From Leptospira stimsonii (GTDB lineage Bacteria; Spirochaetota; Leptospiria; Leptospirales; Leptospiraceae): a stretch of 64,000 nt of DNA. The notes under the pieces are model-generated. The model was given only the letters and a program-made list of their open reading frames with translations. It made no database searches and had not been told where the DNA came from. This document shows, piece by piece, positions 8,317 through 21,686 of the stretch. The position numbers and the translations under genes were made by a program. Where the stretch lies: assembly GCF_003545875.1 (NCBI RefSeq), contig NZ_QHCS01000008.1, forward strand, positions 1 through 64,000, written 5' to 3'. Within the stretch, counting starts at the first letter, position 1, and each line of letters starts with the position of its first letter.

Positions 8317-10446
8317 ATGTTTCTTCTCGCACAAGCTCGTCCCGTTTTAGTCTGGCCCGAATTCTCCTGGATCCCGGTCATCAACGGAACCATCTTCGTC
8401 GTACTTCTGGTACTTGCGGGATATTGGCTTGAGAAAAGGTTTCGCCGCTCAAACGAGCTTCGAGCCATGTATCGAGCGAGAATTCTCAAAAAACTTCCTC
8501 TCACCTATCTCAACGGAAGAGACGTTATACACATCCATACTTTTTTGGACCAGGCAAACGTTTCGGATCTGAGAAGGATGGTAGAATCCCCTTCTTGGTT
8601 TCAAGATGTTTTGCTCCCGGAACTCGCGATCTATCTCGCGCACATAGGAGAACTTCCCGCTTGGAGGGACGTTCTGATCTTCAAGAGGTTGCAACACCTT
8701 GTTCACGATTTGGGTCCTCATCCTAAAAAGATCGTTCCGGTCGTATTCTTAACGGATGGAGAAGAAGCATTCCCCGGATTGATATATTCCGGTCCGATCG
8801 TCCCGGAGTCGGTTCAAAAAACCTTTCATGCAAAGGTCTTCACGAAAAAAATCTACCACTCGTTTCCGATCGGAGCCGGAGAAAAAATCCATGTTCTTTT
8901 TTCCGGCGACGATCGAGAATGGATTCGTTTCGACGCGACGATTCTCAATGTCAAAGGCAACGATATCGGAATCCAAATTCTTACGGCGCCGGAAAAAGAC
9001 GCCGAGAAAACGAAAACCTGGGGCGGGGTTCATATGGCGGGTGCAACCGGCCAGGATGATCAACCTCTTCCCGACGAATTTAGAGAGAGCCTTCATCAGA
9101 TTCTAAGATATTCCGGAATGAGTGCATCGGCGACCGCGGATATTCAAAAAAGGGTCAACGCTTTCAAAGAACATCCGGGGCTCGTTCGGAAGGATCACAA
9201 GCCGGAAGAGATTCAGACGTTTTTACAACTGTACGCTTCTTGTTATGCGAAGTATCGTTCTGACATTTCACCGATCCCAAAACCGGTTCTTTTGTTCCTT
9301 CATTTTTTCTTTTTGGATGAGAATCTACTTTCTCCTTCCAGAATCGTTCAACTCTACTCGACGTTGGAAAAATTGAGAAATCGTTCCGAAGAACCGTATC
9401 CGTCTAACCACAATCTTGCGATCTATCTTTTACCGGAATGGTTGGGTCTGATTCTTTCCGGAAAAAAAACTCCATCCCGAAATCATCTCGCCCAATCTTA
9501 CGAACAAGTCAAAGCTTCTCTCGTTCGTAAAACCGGTAAGGACGAATCCGCCGATCAAAGCGGGATCGAGGACCTCCTACATCTTCTCGACTGGGAGTTG
9601 AGCAATCTTTTATACAACGGAATCATCGGGGTTTCCACAAATCCAACGCTTGCCTATCCGATTCTTTCCGAGGATCAGATGTACGGAGAGACGGATGCGT
9701 TTTTGATGACTCCGGAAAAACTCAAGGCAGTCGTAGATCACGTTCATAAGATAGACAGACATCTTTTTCACAGACAGATCACCTTCGAACCGGAGCAAAC
9801 TCCGGGAAAACCCGAACTTGCTATGAAGGAAATTTTTCCGGATTGTATCATTCTTCCCGTGTTCGGAAACAGAGGAGTACTCTGGCAAGAGGTGACTTCC
9901 GGGTTGAGTTCGAGAGGAAGACTTGTGTTCCCGCAGATTCTCAACGAAAACATGACCTTAGCGATCACGAGAACCTTGGGAGAATTCCGCTGGGAAATTG
10001 AAAGAACGGTTCGAGGAAGGAAGTGGAAGGATTCTTCTCCTCCGTCGTTGACCTCCGAGTATTTTTTATATCTGGAGAATTATCGTAAGTCGCCGGCTCT
10101 CACACCGGACGCGAAAAAAGGAATCGATCAGCAATTGATGAAGTATAAGAAGAATCTAAAGGACATCTTCGGTTCCGATTATTCGTATTGGATTTTATTC
10201 GAGTCTTCCGGGAAGCTCCGACTCAATCGCGTTTGCAGAGACATTCTAAACCGTTATGTGCCCTTTGCTCCGGAGATTCGGACGAATCTTCGAAAAGATC
10301 CGGTTCTCCGGGAGTCTATGGATTCCTTTGAGGCGAGAAAACGTAGACTCGTTTCCGGAATCAAAAAAAGATACAACCCGTATTTTCAAGCCGGCAATGT
10401 TCCCGTGGAAGTTCAGGAAACGATCAGGTTATTCGAAGAAATGTAA
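8317..10446 (+). CDS. Membrane-anchored PilZ/YcgR-like protein, function unknown
   Basis: 709 residues. One transmembrane helix at about residues 17-38 (VINGTIFVVLLVLAGYWLE) is followed by a long soluble region. Residues about 140-230 resemble the YcgR-N/PilZ arrangement: a phrase about excess or level (VVFLTDGEEAFPG), then GEKIHVLFSG, RFDATILNVKGNDIGIQIL. Such domains couple cyclic-di-GMP to motility or envelope functions, but the diagnostic RxxxR is not clear, so c-di-GMP binding is unproven. The rest is helical and mixed without a recognised domain. It resembles conserved Leptospira hypothetical proteins. It converges with the STAS protein across a gap of 5 bp. Confidence 0.7.
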   Translation: MFLLAQARPVLVWPEFSWIPVINGTIFVVLLVLAGYWLEKRFRRSNELRAMYRARILKKLPLTYLNGRDVIHIHTFLDQANVSDLRRMVESPSWFQDVLLPELAIYLAHIGELPAWRDVLIFKRLQHLVHDLGPHPKKIVPVVFLTDGEEAFPGLIYSGPIVPESVQKTFHAKVFTKKIYHSFPIGAGEKIHVLFSGDDREWIRFDATILNVKGNDIGIQILTAPEKDAEKTKTWGGVHMAGATGQDDQPLPDEFRESLHQILRYSGMSASATADIQKRVNAFKEHPGLVRKDHKPEEIQTFLQLYASCYAKYRSDISPIPKPVLLFLHFFFLDENLLSPSRIVQLYSTLEKLRNRSEEPYPSNHNLAIYLLPEWLGLILSGKKTPSRNHLAQSYEQVKASLVRKTGKDESADQSGIEDLLHLLDWELSNLLYNGIIGVSTNPTLAYPILSEDQMYGETDAFLMTPEKLKAVVDHVHKIDRHLFHRQITFEPEQTPGKPELAMKEIFPDCIILPVFGNRGVLWQEVTSGLSSRGRLVFPQILNENMTLAITRTLGEFRWEIERTVRGRKWKDSSPPSLTSEYFLYLENYRKSPALTPDAKKGIDQQLMKYKKNLKDIFGSDYSYWILFESSGKLRLNRVCRDILNRYVPFAPEIRTNLRKDPVLRESMDSFEARKRRLVSGIKKRYNPYFQAGNVPVEVQETIRLFEEM

Positions 10447-10451
10447 GAATA

Positions 10452-10922
10452 TTATAATAATCTTTCAAAAGCCGAGGTTCTAAAATCCTTCGTGACGAAG
10501 AATTTCGCGCTACAAGCGGGACAAGCGTAGTTCCCGGAACTCTGAATTTTCAAAAGATGAAAGCAGATGGGACAATTCACCAGAACCGGAGATCCTTCCG
10601 AAAAACCTTGGTCCTGAGCATCGTCCTTTGCTATAAGATGCGACTTTGCCGATTCTCTGTCTTGAAAAACGGGAATGGAAGTTTTGCCGTCCGAAGAAAG
10701 ATCGATTCCGTCCTGAACCGTACAAATGGCGAATTTAGAATCCGGAAAACGTTCCGGAAGTCGGTTTAAAATCGATGCTCCTTCGAGGGTCGCTGAGTTC
10801 AAGCCGGAAGCGTCCAGTAAAATTCTTCTTGGGGCTTCGGAAAGTTCTTCCAACTTGGAGAATAGGGCTTCTCCGAGTTTAAAGTCCAAATCCCCTTGGA
10901 GGTTGATGATAATTTCTTTCAA
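10452..10922 (-). CDS. STAS-domain protein with C-terminal zinc ribbon
   Basis: 156 residues. Residues 1-100 have the STAS (anti-sigma-factor antagonist) pattern: INLQGDLDF as the first strand, a helix, RRILLDASGLNSATLEGASIL where the regulatory serine/threonine usually sits, then a helical end. Residues 115-145 carry a four-cysteine zinc ribbon (Cys117, 120, 134, 137: CPIC and CPAC). STAS proteins act in partner-switching with serine kinases and anti-sigma factors; the zinc ribbon could bind a partner or nucleic acid. No kinase or phosphatase gene is adjacent. Called as a putative regulator. Confidence 0.7.
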   Translation of the reverse strand: MKEIIINLQGDLDFKLGEALFSKLEELSEAPRRILLDASGLNSATLEGASILNRLPERFPDSKFAICTVQDGIDLSSDGKTSIPVFQDRESAKSHLIAKDDAQDQGFSEGSPVLVNCPICFHLLKIQSSGNYACPACSAKFFVTKDFRTSAFERLL

Positions 10923-11070
10923 AGTGTACCGATCTAAAACCGATTTATTCTCCTATTGGAGTGGGGCAAGAAAAGAATTTCTGCAACACATTTTTCGAAT
11001 CGGTCAAAAATCAGCGTTCGTTATTTCAAAAAGATTGGACTTTTAGGAACAAGAGGATTTTATTTCCTAC

Positions 11071-12969
11071 ATGCTCGGTCATTGGAATCGGAGAATGTGG
11101 ATTTTCCCTTTGGATCTTTTGTTCATGGGAACTTCTTTCTTTTTGGCACATTGGATCCGCTTCGAATCCTTCGTCTTTTTAGTTCCGCCCGAAAGATTTA
11201 TAACTTCTCTCGTCATCGTAATTCTCGTACGCGCCGGAGTTTTTATCCTTTCGGATATTTACAGATCGATCTGGGCGTACGCCTCGATTCACGATCTGGT
11301 GGAAATCATCAAGGTGACTTTGCTTTCTTCCTTGATTTCGACCACCGCACTTCTCTTTTACAATCGTTTCGAACAACTCTCCAGAATGGTTCCCGTTTTG
11401 GATACGTTACTCCTCCTCAGCTTTTTGTGTATTCGTAGTTTTTCTTGGAGAGTGTTTCGAGATCAGTACATTCTTAAAAAATCAAAGGAAGAAGGAGTTC
11501 CTACTCTGATTCTAGGAGCCGGAAAAGTGGGAGCCACACTCCTCTCCGAAATCAGAAGACACAACGAACTCAAACTCAATCCGGTCGGTTTCTTGGACGA
11601 TAACGTCCAGAAGATCGGGGCTCATATCCAAGGTGTTCCGATTCTTGCGAAGATAGAACAAGCCGAACAAATGATCAGCCAGTTCGGGGTCAAACAAGTC
11701 ATCATCGCCATTTCCAATCCGGATGGAAAGTTGATCAGCCGTCTGATCCGTTCCTTTGAGAATTCGGACGTGAAGTTCAAAATTCTTCCTTCATTGGGGT
11801 CTTTGTTTTTTGATTCTCCCAAGTTAAATCAACTTCGGGAAGTTCAGGTCGAAGACCTTTTGGGTCGTCCGGTCGTCGATCTCGAAATTGAATCCATCCG
11901 TTCTTATCTAAAAGGAAAATCGATTCTTGTCACAGGAGCCGGCGGTTCGATCGGAAGCGAACTCTGCAGACAAGTCGCGGTGTTCGAACCTTCTCGGATT
12001 CTACTTTTGGATTCCGCAGAAACTCCGTTATACGAAATCGAATACGAACTCCGGAAAAAATTACAAGGTCAGAATATCGAACTCGTTCCGATCGTAGCCG
12101 ATATCAAAAATCTTTCGCGTGTGAGTTCCATCTTTGAAAGACATTCTCCGCAAGTCGTCTTTCATTCCGCCGCTTACAAACACGTTCCGATGATGGAAGT
12201 CAATCCGACCGAAGCGGTGATGAACAATATTCTCGGGACAAAAAACATCGCTGATATTTCCCGTCTTTCCGGCGTGGAACGTTTTGTTTTGATCTCGACG
12301 GACAAGGCGGTCAATCCCGTGAACATCATGGGAGCTTCCAAACGTGCCGCGGAATTATATCTGCAACACGTTTCTCGCGAAACAAGAACCAAGTTTATCA
12401 CGGTTCGATTCGGGAACGTGCTCGGTTCCAACGGTTCCGTGATTCCAAGATTCAGAGAACAGATCGCAAACGGCGGACCGGTGACGGTAACTCATCCCGA
12501 CGTGATTCGTTATTTTATGACGATTCCGGAAGCGACCCAACTCGTGCTCCAAGCGGGAAGTATGGGAGAATGCGGAGAGATCTTCATCTTAGAAATGGGC
12601 GAGCCTGTGAAAATTCTCAACCTCGCCGAAGAGATGATTCGTCTCTGCGGACTCAGGCCTCATGTCGATATTCCGATCCAGTTTACCGGACTTAGACCCG
12701 GAGAAAAATTGTTCGAAGAACTTCTTCTCGATTTGGAAGGAATCAAAAAAACGCATCATCCAAAAATCAAAATCGCATCTCCTCTGGAAAATCAGGAACC
12801 CACTACCTTCGTCGCCAGATTCAACGAACTTCTCAATGCGGGAAGAACCAACAAGGACAAGGAAATTTTTCTCGCCTTCAAGGCACTGGTTCCGGAATAC
12901 AAGATTCACGGCGACTATCTCAGCGAAGCGAACGTGGAAGGTCCGGACCGCAATCTTAAGAATGGATAA
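11071..12969 (+). CDS. Nucleotide-sugar dehydratase/epimerase, CapD/PglF/WbpM family
   Basis: 632 residues. The first about 110 residues form four membrane helices, then a Rossmann-like region (LILGAGKVGATLL, about 148-160), then the large SDR domain from about residue 283: TGAGGSIGSEL, VFHSAAYKHVPMMEVNP, STDKAVNPVNIMGASK and RFGNVLGSNGSVIPRF. The SMxxxK-type active site (Met for Tyr) is typical of WbpM/PglF, which make UDP-4-keto-6-deoxy-GlcNAc for rare sugars in O-antigen or glycoproteins. Length is normal. It acts at the cytoplasmic membrane. The downstream gene overlaps its end by 8 bp, so both are probably co-transcribed. Confidence 0.9.
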   Translation: MLGHWNRRMWIFPLDLLFMGTSFFLAHWIRFESFVFLVPPERFITSLVIVILVRAGVFILSDIYRSIWAYASIHDLVEIIKVTLLSSLISTTALLFYNRFEQLSRMVPVLDTLLLLSFLCIRSFSWRVFRDQYILKKSKEEGVPTLILGAGKVGATLLSEIRRHNELKLNPVGFLDDNVQKIGAHIQGVPILAKIEQAEQMISQFGVKQVIIAISNPDGKLISRLIRSFENSDVKFKILPSLGSLFFDSPKLNQLREVQVEDLLGRPVVDLEIESIRSYLKGKSILVTGAGGSIGSELCRQVAVFEPSRILLLDSAETPLYEIEYELRKKLQGQNIELVPIVADIKNLSRVSSIFERHSPQVVFHSAAYKHVPMMEVNPTEAVMNNILGTKNIADISRLSGVERFVLISTDKAVNPVNIMGASKRAAELYLQHVSRETRTKFITVRFGNVLGSNGSVIPRFREQIANGGPVTVTHPDVIRYFMTIPEATQLVLQAGSMGECGEIFILEMGEPVKILNLAEEMIRLCGLRPHVDIPIQFTGLRPGEKLFEELLLDLEGIKKTHHPKIKIASPLENQEPTTFVARFNELLNAGRTNKDKEIFLAFKALVPEYKIHGDYLSEANVEGPDRNLKNG

Positions 12970-13434
12970 GGGAAATCTAAAAGAAGAAGTTCTGAGTCTC
13001 AGAAAGTTCAAGCGACAACTGTTCGATCTCTACTGGGACGGATTCGGTACTTTCTTTTTGCACGCCCTTCCTCATCCCAAACTCGTGATCGGCAAACGAG
13101 GATTAGTCGGAGACGAAAAAGAATCCGGGATTGTCCTTGTCTTTAGTCCCAAAGGCGGCGTTCGGAACCTCGATCTTCAGGAAGAATGGATCTACGCGGA
13201 ACTTCAATTCGGATACAACTGGGAAGAAGTTTTTATTCCCTGGGACTGCGTCCTTCGTTATTTTGATAAAACGCAAACAACGCTAACAAATATGAAAGTT
13301 TTTACGACCGAACCGGAAGAACTAAAACATTTCCCTCAGGTCGAAAAGACGGTTTTAACAGAGAAAAAAGAGGGTGATACGAAGGACGACAAGTCCAACG
13401 TAATTCAAGTGGACTTTGGGAGTAAATCGAAACA

Positions 13435-13438
<4 letters not shown>
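12962..13438 (+). CDS. SspB-like protein, putative ClpXP adaptor
   Basis: 158 residues from ATG 12962, inside the end of the dehydratase gene; this start is chosen over upstream in-frame codons because the region before it codes in the other frame. The core (GIVLVFSPKGGVRNLDLQ, AELQFGYNWEEVFIPWDCVLRYF) resembles the beta-barrel of SspB, which delivers ssrA-tagged proteins to ClpXP. The C-terminal 50 residues are charged and disordered and end in VIQVDFGSK, like the ClpX-binding tail of SspB proteins. The assignment rests on pattern only. It overlaps the next gene by 4 bp (ATGA). Confidence 0.6.
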
Positions 13439-15045
<1,607 letters not shown>

Positions 15046-15488
15046 AAACGATTCTCCTTGTTTTGCGTTCCAAAATCGCGTCGCAGGAAAATCGGACGCC
15101 AAGAAGAATTTTACGGGAATCGCGTATAACGAAAGTTAACTCTTGGAATTTTGGATCAGAAGAATTTTCCGATTTACCGAAACGGATCGGAACTTTTCCG
15201 GAAGAAGGTTTTTGTTTTTTTGTTAAAAAGAAAGAATCCTGCTTCCGGAACCTTTTTCAAAGGGATCGAAAGCCGCTTTGAAACGGTCTAAATAACAAAC
15301 TCGCAAAATTGTCTTTATGAGACGTCGAGCGACTTTACAAAAACAAAGGGGCGAAGAATTCCGAATTGAATTTGGAAAGAAGAATCGGACGAAAATCCGA
15401 ATCGCAACTCGCATCTTTTGTAAAAATAAAAATCGTTCTTAGACTTACTTGATAGTATATAAAAAGAAGATGAATAGGAGAAACCAAA

Positions 15489-16379
<891 letters not shown>

Positions 16380-16405
16380 TTCCGATTTTTTTTGAATTCC
16401 AAAAT

Positions 16406-16430
16406 AAGCCCGGTTTTGCCGGGCTTTTCT
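16406..16430 (+). terminator. Rho-independent terminator of htpX
   Basis: An 8-bp perfect GC-rich stem (AAGCCCGG at 16406-16413, CCGGGCTT at 16419-16426) with a 5-nt loop is followed by TTCTTTCTT. It begins 26 bp after the htpX stop. Confidence 0.85.
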
Positions 16431-16499
16431 TTCTTGGAAATAAAAAAGAATTGTTTGAAATGTCTCCGGTTTTTTGAATAGAACCCGTAAATTAAAAAT

Positions 16500-17052
<553 letters not shown>

Positions 17053-17090
17053 AAAATTCTAAAATTTGAATATTCTTTTTGGAGGGCCCA

Positions 17091-18593
17091 TTGACGGCTA
17101 ATCTATCCGGTTTTATAAGAATTGGGGTCAAGAGAAGCCGCCAACTTCTTCTTGTTTCGGCGATTTTGTTATTACAAACGAAAACAAACGCGGTCGAGGG
17201 TCCTCTTCCTTTTGACGAACTCCGTAAGGGGGTCGTACAAATTCGAGTTTATTCCCAAGCGGTAAATCCGTTTTCGCCTTGGACAACGGACGCGGTTCGA
17301 GCGAGTTCCGGAACCGGTTTTTTGATCGGGAATAAGAGAATCATCACGAATGCGCACGTAATCTCGAACGCAAAGTTCGTTCAGGTGCAGAGATACAACC
17401 AAACCGAATGGTATGGAGTGAAAATTCTCCATATCGCGCATGACTGCGATTTGGCGGTTCTCGAAGCGGAAAGCCCCGAATTCTACAAAGACTCGAGAGA
17501 TCTTCAACTCGGAGAAATTCCGGAACTCAATTCTCCATTGATCGTGGTCGGTTATCCGATCGGTGGAAATAAGGTTTCCGTGACGAGGGGAATCGTTTCC
17601 AGAAAGGATCAATCCGTTTATTCTCATTCTGCGGTGGACAGTCATTTGGTTCTTCAAGTCGACGCGGCTATCAATCCGGGAAATTCCGGAGGACCCGCGA
17701 TTCAGGACGATAAGGTCGTAGGAATCGCCTTCCAAGTCGCAACTAAGGGCGAGAACATCGGTTACCTCATTCCTACCAACGTTATACGCCATTTCCTGAC
17801 CGATATCGAAGACGGAAAATACGACGGTTATGTGGAACTCGGAGTTCGAACTCTCAATTCGTTTAACGTTTCTTTGCGAAAGGCAAAAGGGATTCCGGAT
17901 TCCTTGGAAGGAGTTTTTGTTTCGAAGGTTTTAAAAAACGGCTCCGCAGAAAAGTATCTGAAAGAAGGAGACTTTCTCGTGGAGATCGACGGAAATCCGA
18001 TCGGTAAAAACGGCACCGTGATGCAGGACCGGGACGCGCGAGTGGACTTTGTCGAAATCGTCGACAACAAACACGCGGGAGATAAGATTACTTTCAAACT
18101 CTATAGAAACGGAAAGGAAATGAACGTTTCTTTTCCGGCGATCCGTATGCCCGATTTTGACTTTATGAGAAATCAATACGATAAACCGTATGATTTCGCG
18201 ATGATCGGAGGACTTCTCTTTCAGGAAATGTCTCGAGATCTGATCACGAGTTGGAGTCGAGGAGGAAACACTTCCGGAGGAAGCCAACTCTTATACAGAT
18301 TTTTTTATTTCATCGAAGACGGTCTCAACAGAACCAAAAAGACGGACGTCGTTCTGTATAGAAAATTATCACATCCGGTCAATTCTTCCTCCGATTACTT
18401 CGTCAATTTGGTTTTGGAATCCGTAAACGGAATTCCAGTGACTCAATTGGAGGACCTCAAAAAGATCTTGAGCGAATCAAAGGAAAAGTATCTTCGACTG
18501 AAGTTTTTGGACGTTCAAGTTCCCTTGATTCTCAATCGAGAAGAAGCGGAAAAGGCGGACGAAAAAATCCGTAAGACATACGGCCTGGAATAA
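17091..18593 (+). CDS. HtrA/Deg-type serine protease with PDZ domain
   Basis: 500 residues from TTG 17091, chosen because GGAGG lies at 17081-17085; an in-frame TTG at 17079 comes before that site. N-terminal signal peptide (LLLVSAILLLQTKTNA). The trypsin-like domain has an intact triad: His89 (TNAHVIS), Asp120 (HDCDLAVL), Ser199 (NPGNSGGP). A PDZ domain follows at about 240-340 (GVFVSKVLKNGSAEKYLKEGD), then a C-terminal region that may be a second, divergent PDZ. HtrA proteins degrade or refold damaged envelope proteins and in Leptospira can be surface exposed. The ATG of a degenerate paralogue begins 4 bp after the stop, so the two are co-transcribed. Confidence 0.9.
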   Translation: MTANLSGFIRIGVKRSRQLLLVSAILLLQTKTNAVEGPLPFDELRKGVVQIRVYSQAVNPFSPWTTDAVRASSGTGFLIGNKRIITNAHVISNAKFVQVQRYNQTEWYGVKILHIAHDCDLAVLEAESPEFYKDSRDLQLGEIPELNSPLIVVGYPIGGNKVSVTRGIVSRKDQSVYSHSAVDSHLVLQVDAAINPGNSGGPAIQDDKVVGIAFQVATKGENIGYLIPTNVIRHFLTDIEDGKYDGYVELGVRTLNSFNVSLRKAKGIPDSLEGVFVSKVLKNGSAEKYLKEGDFLVEIDGNPIGKNGTVMQDRDARVDFVEIVDNKHAGDKITFKLYRNGKEMNVSFPAIRMPDFDFMRNQYDKPYDFAMIGGLLFQEMSRDLITSWSRGGNTSGGSQLLYRFFYFIEDGLNRTKKTDVVLYRKLSHPVNSSSDYFVNLVLESVNGIPVTQLEDLKKILSESKEKYLRLKFLDVQVPLILNREEAEKADEKIRKTYGLE

Positions 18594-18597
18594 GAAC

Positions 18598-20178
<1,581 letters not shown>

Positions 20179-20441
20179 AAAGGAACTCCGATTCCGCGGC
20201 GATGAACGCTCCGCGAGCGTTGTATCTCTGTCGTATGAGCTCCTACAAAACAATTTCTCCTTGGTAAGACTTACGACTGCGTAAAACTAGAATTCTCCGT
20301 AATTATCTTTGATGCGGACTTTAAGTCCGTTTTCAATTCTTTTTTGCCAAAGCGCTCCTTTGTCGGAAAAATCTTCAATAAAATCGTATTTACCGTTCGA
20401 TCCAAAAATTTCCGAAGAACGTATCTTCGGAGTTATTAAAA

Positions 20442-21686
20442 TTATTTCCAGACTTCGTAATTGAGAGTTTTGGAAATAAAAATCAGCTTAAACAAAAACA
20501 AAAAAAGAATGCTCCCCGTTACAAGCCAATAGAAACGGTCGCGGATCGTTTCGTCTTCCAGTTTCCAAAAGATTAAGAATGCAATGGAGACCGTAAACAT
20601 TCTCGAAACGTTTTCGTATGAAGACCAATAAAGAACATAGCCGGCGGAAAAAATCGAAAACATCACTAAAAAGAAAGAAAGCCGGTTACCCGGAGCTTTC
20701 TTCCAATCTCCGCTCATAAGAACAAAAAACCCCGAAAGAAACAAAAGAAAAAGTGGAACCCGCGAAAACTTTTTTCCAAACAAGATGAGTTTGGTTTCAA
20801 AGTCGGGGGCCTCTAAAAAGGAAAACGGTGAAGGGTCGTTGATTTCCTTCCAATATCCGACAAAGCCGTCTAACGGAGCAAAGAAGTCCGTAAATCGAGT
20901 CGGAGTCCATTCCGGAATCTGAATTCTTAAAAAAATTCCCCAGAGGACCGGGAGTGCGAGCGTGGACAGAATCCAAAGGGAAGTTTTCCATTTTTTTTCC
21001 GATAAGCATTGAAGTCCCAAGGGAAAAAGTAAGAAGAATGACTGTTCTTTTGTGAGAATCGCAAACGCGCCGACAAAGGAAAACAAAATCCACTTCTCCT
21101 TTTTATAAAGCCAATACACAAATACGAGAAGACTTGTAAGGACCGCGTCGCTTACCAAGAGCGCATAACTTCCCAAAAGAAACGGTGAAAACAAATACAA
21201 ACTGGAGTCGATCCGATATTGTTTCCCGCAGAGATTTCGGATTAAGAGCCATGAAGATAAAATTAAACTCAAGTTTACGAAGAACATTCCGAAAACGGCT
21301 CCCCAGGGACCGAACCAGCCGAAGGGTGAAATCAAAAGAGGATAACCGATTCTTGGAGCGCGAATATTCGTTTCGAAACCTTTCGGCCATTCCAAATTGA
21401 ATTCGCTTAACATTCTGGAATAAAAATAAAAGATTTGTCCGTCGTATCCTGCCCCAAGATCTCCCGGTTGACTTTGAAAGACGACTGCTCCTTTCGGAGT
21501 TTGTTCCGGATTCTGAACTACGAATTGGATCCCGAAGTTGATCTGGGAACTCGGATTCCATTCGTATTTTCTCCAAATCAAGAGGGATGAGCTGAAATAG
21601 AGTATGAAAAATAACGGGAGAATGAATTTCGGATTCTCAAATAAGGATCGAATCCGCAAAAAAAACGAATTCAGATTTGTATTCAC
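20442..21686 (-). CDS. GT-C-like polytopic membrane protein (putative glycosyltransferase)
   Basis: 414 residues with about 9-10 membrane helices. After the first helix comes an exposed loop with GDLGAGYDGQIFYFYSR, the YDGQ-F-Y motif seen in a family of bacterial GT-C-like integral membrane proteins, and APRIGYPLLISPFGW. KKEKW and LTKEQSFFLL lie between later helices. Such proteins transfer sugars from lipid carriers on the periplasmic face, but the donor and acceptor are unknown. Its start overlaps the end of the SGNH gene by one base (TAATG), so it is the third gene of a fur-SGNH-GT operon. The 263 bp after the HtrA paralogue (20179-20441) hold only one copy of the dispersed GAGCTCCTACA motif (20237-20247). 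Confidence 0.65.
   Translation of the reverse strand: MNTNLNSFFLRIRSLFENPKFILPLFFILYFSSSLLIWRKYEWNPSSQINFGIQFVVQNPEQTPKGAVVFQSQPGDLGAGYDGQIFYFYSRMLSEFNLEWPKGFETNIRAPRIGYPLLISPFGWFGPWGAVFGMFFVNLSLILSSWLLIRNLCGKQYRIDSSLYLFSPFLLGSYALLVSDAVLTSLLVFVYWLYKKEKWILFSFVGAFAILTKEQSFFLLFPLGLQCLSEKKWKTSLWILSTLALPVLWGIFLRIQIPEWTPTRFTDFFAPLDGFVGYWKEINDPSPFSFLEAPDFETKLILFGKKFSRVPLFLLFLSGFFVLMSGDWKKAPGNRLSFFLVMFSIFSAGYVLYWSSYENVSRMFTVSIAFLIFWKLEDETIRDRFYWLVTGSILFLFLFKLIFISKTLNYEVWK

Noticed and set aside
12662..12961. N-terminal extension of the SspB-like gene
   Set aside because: These 100 codons are a +1 shadow of the dehydratase; the ATG at 12962 is the sensible start.
15063..15281. A 72-codon frame between the permease and htpX
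   Set aside because: No ribosome binding site, no recognisable sequence and biased composition.
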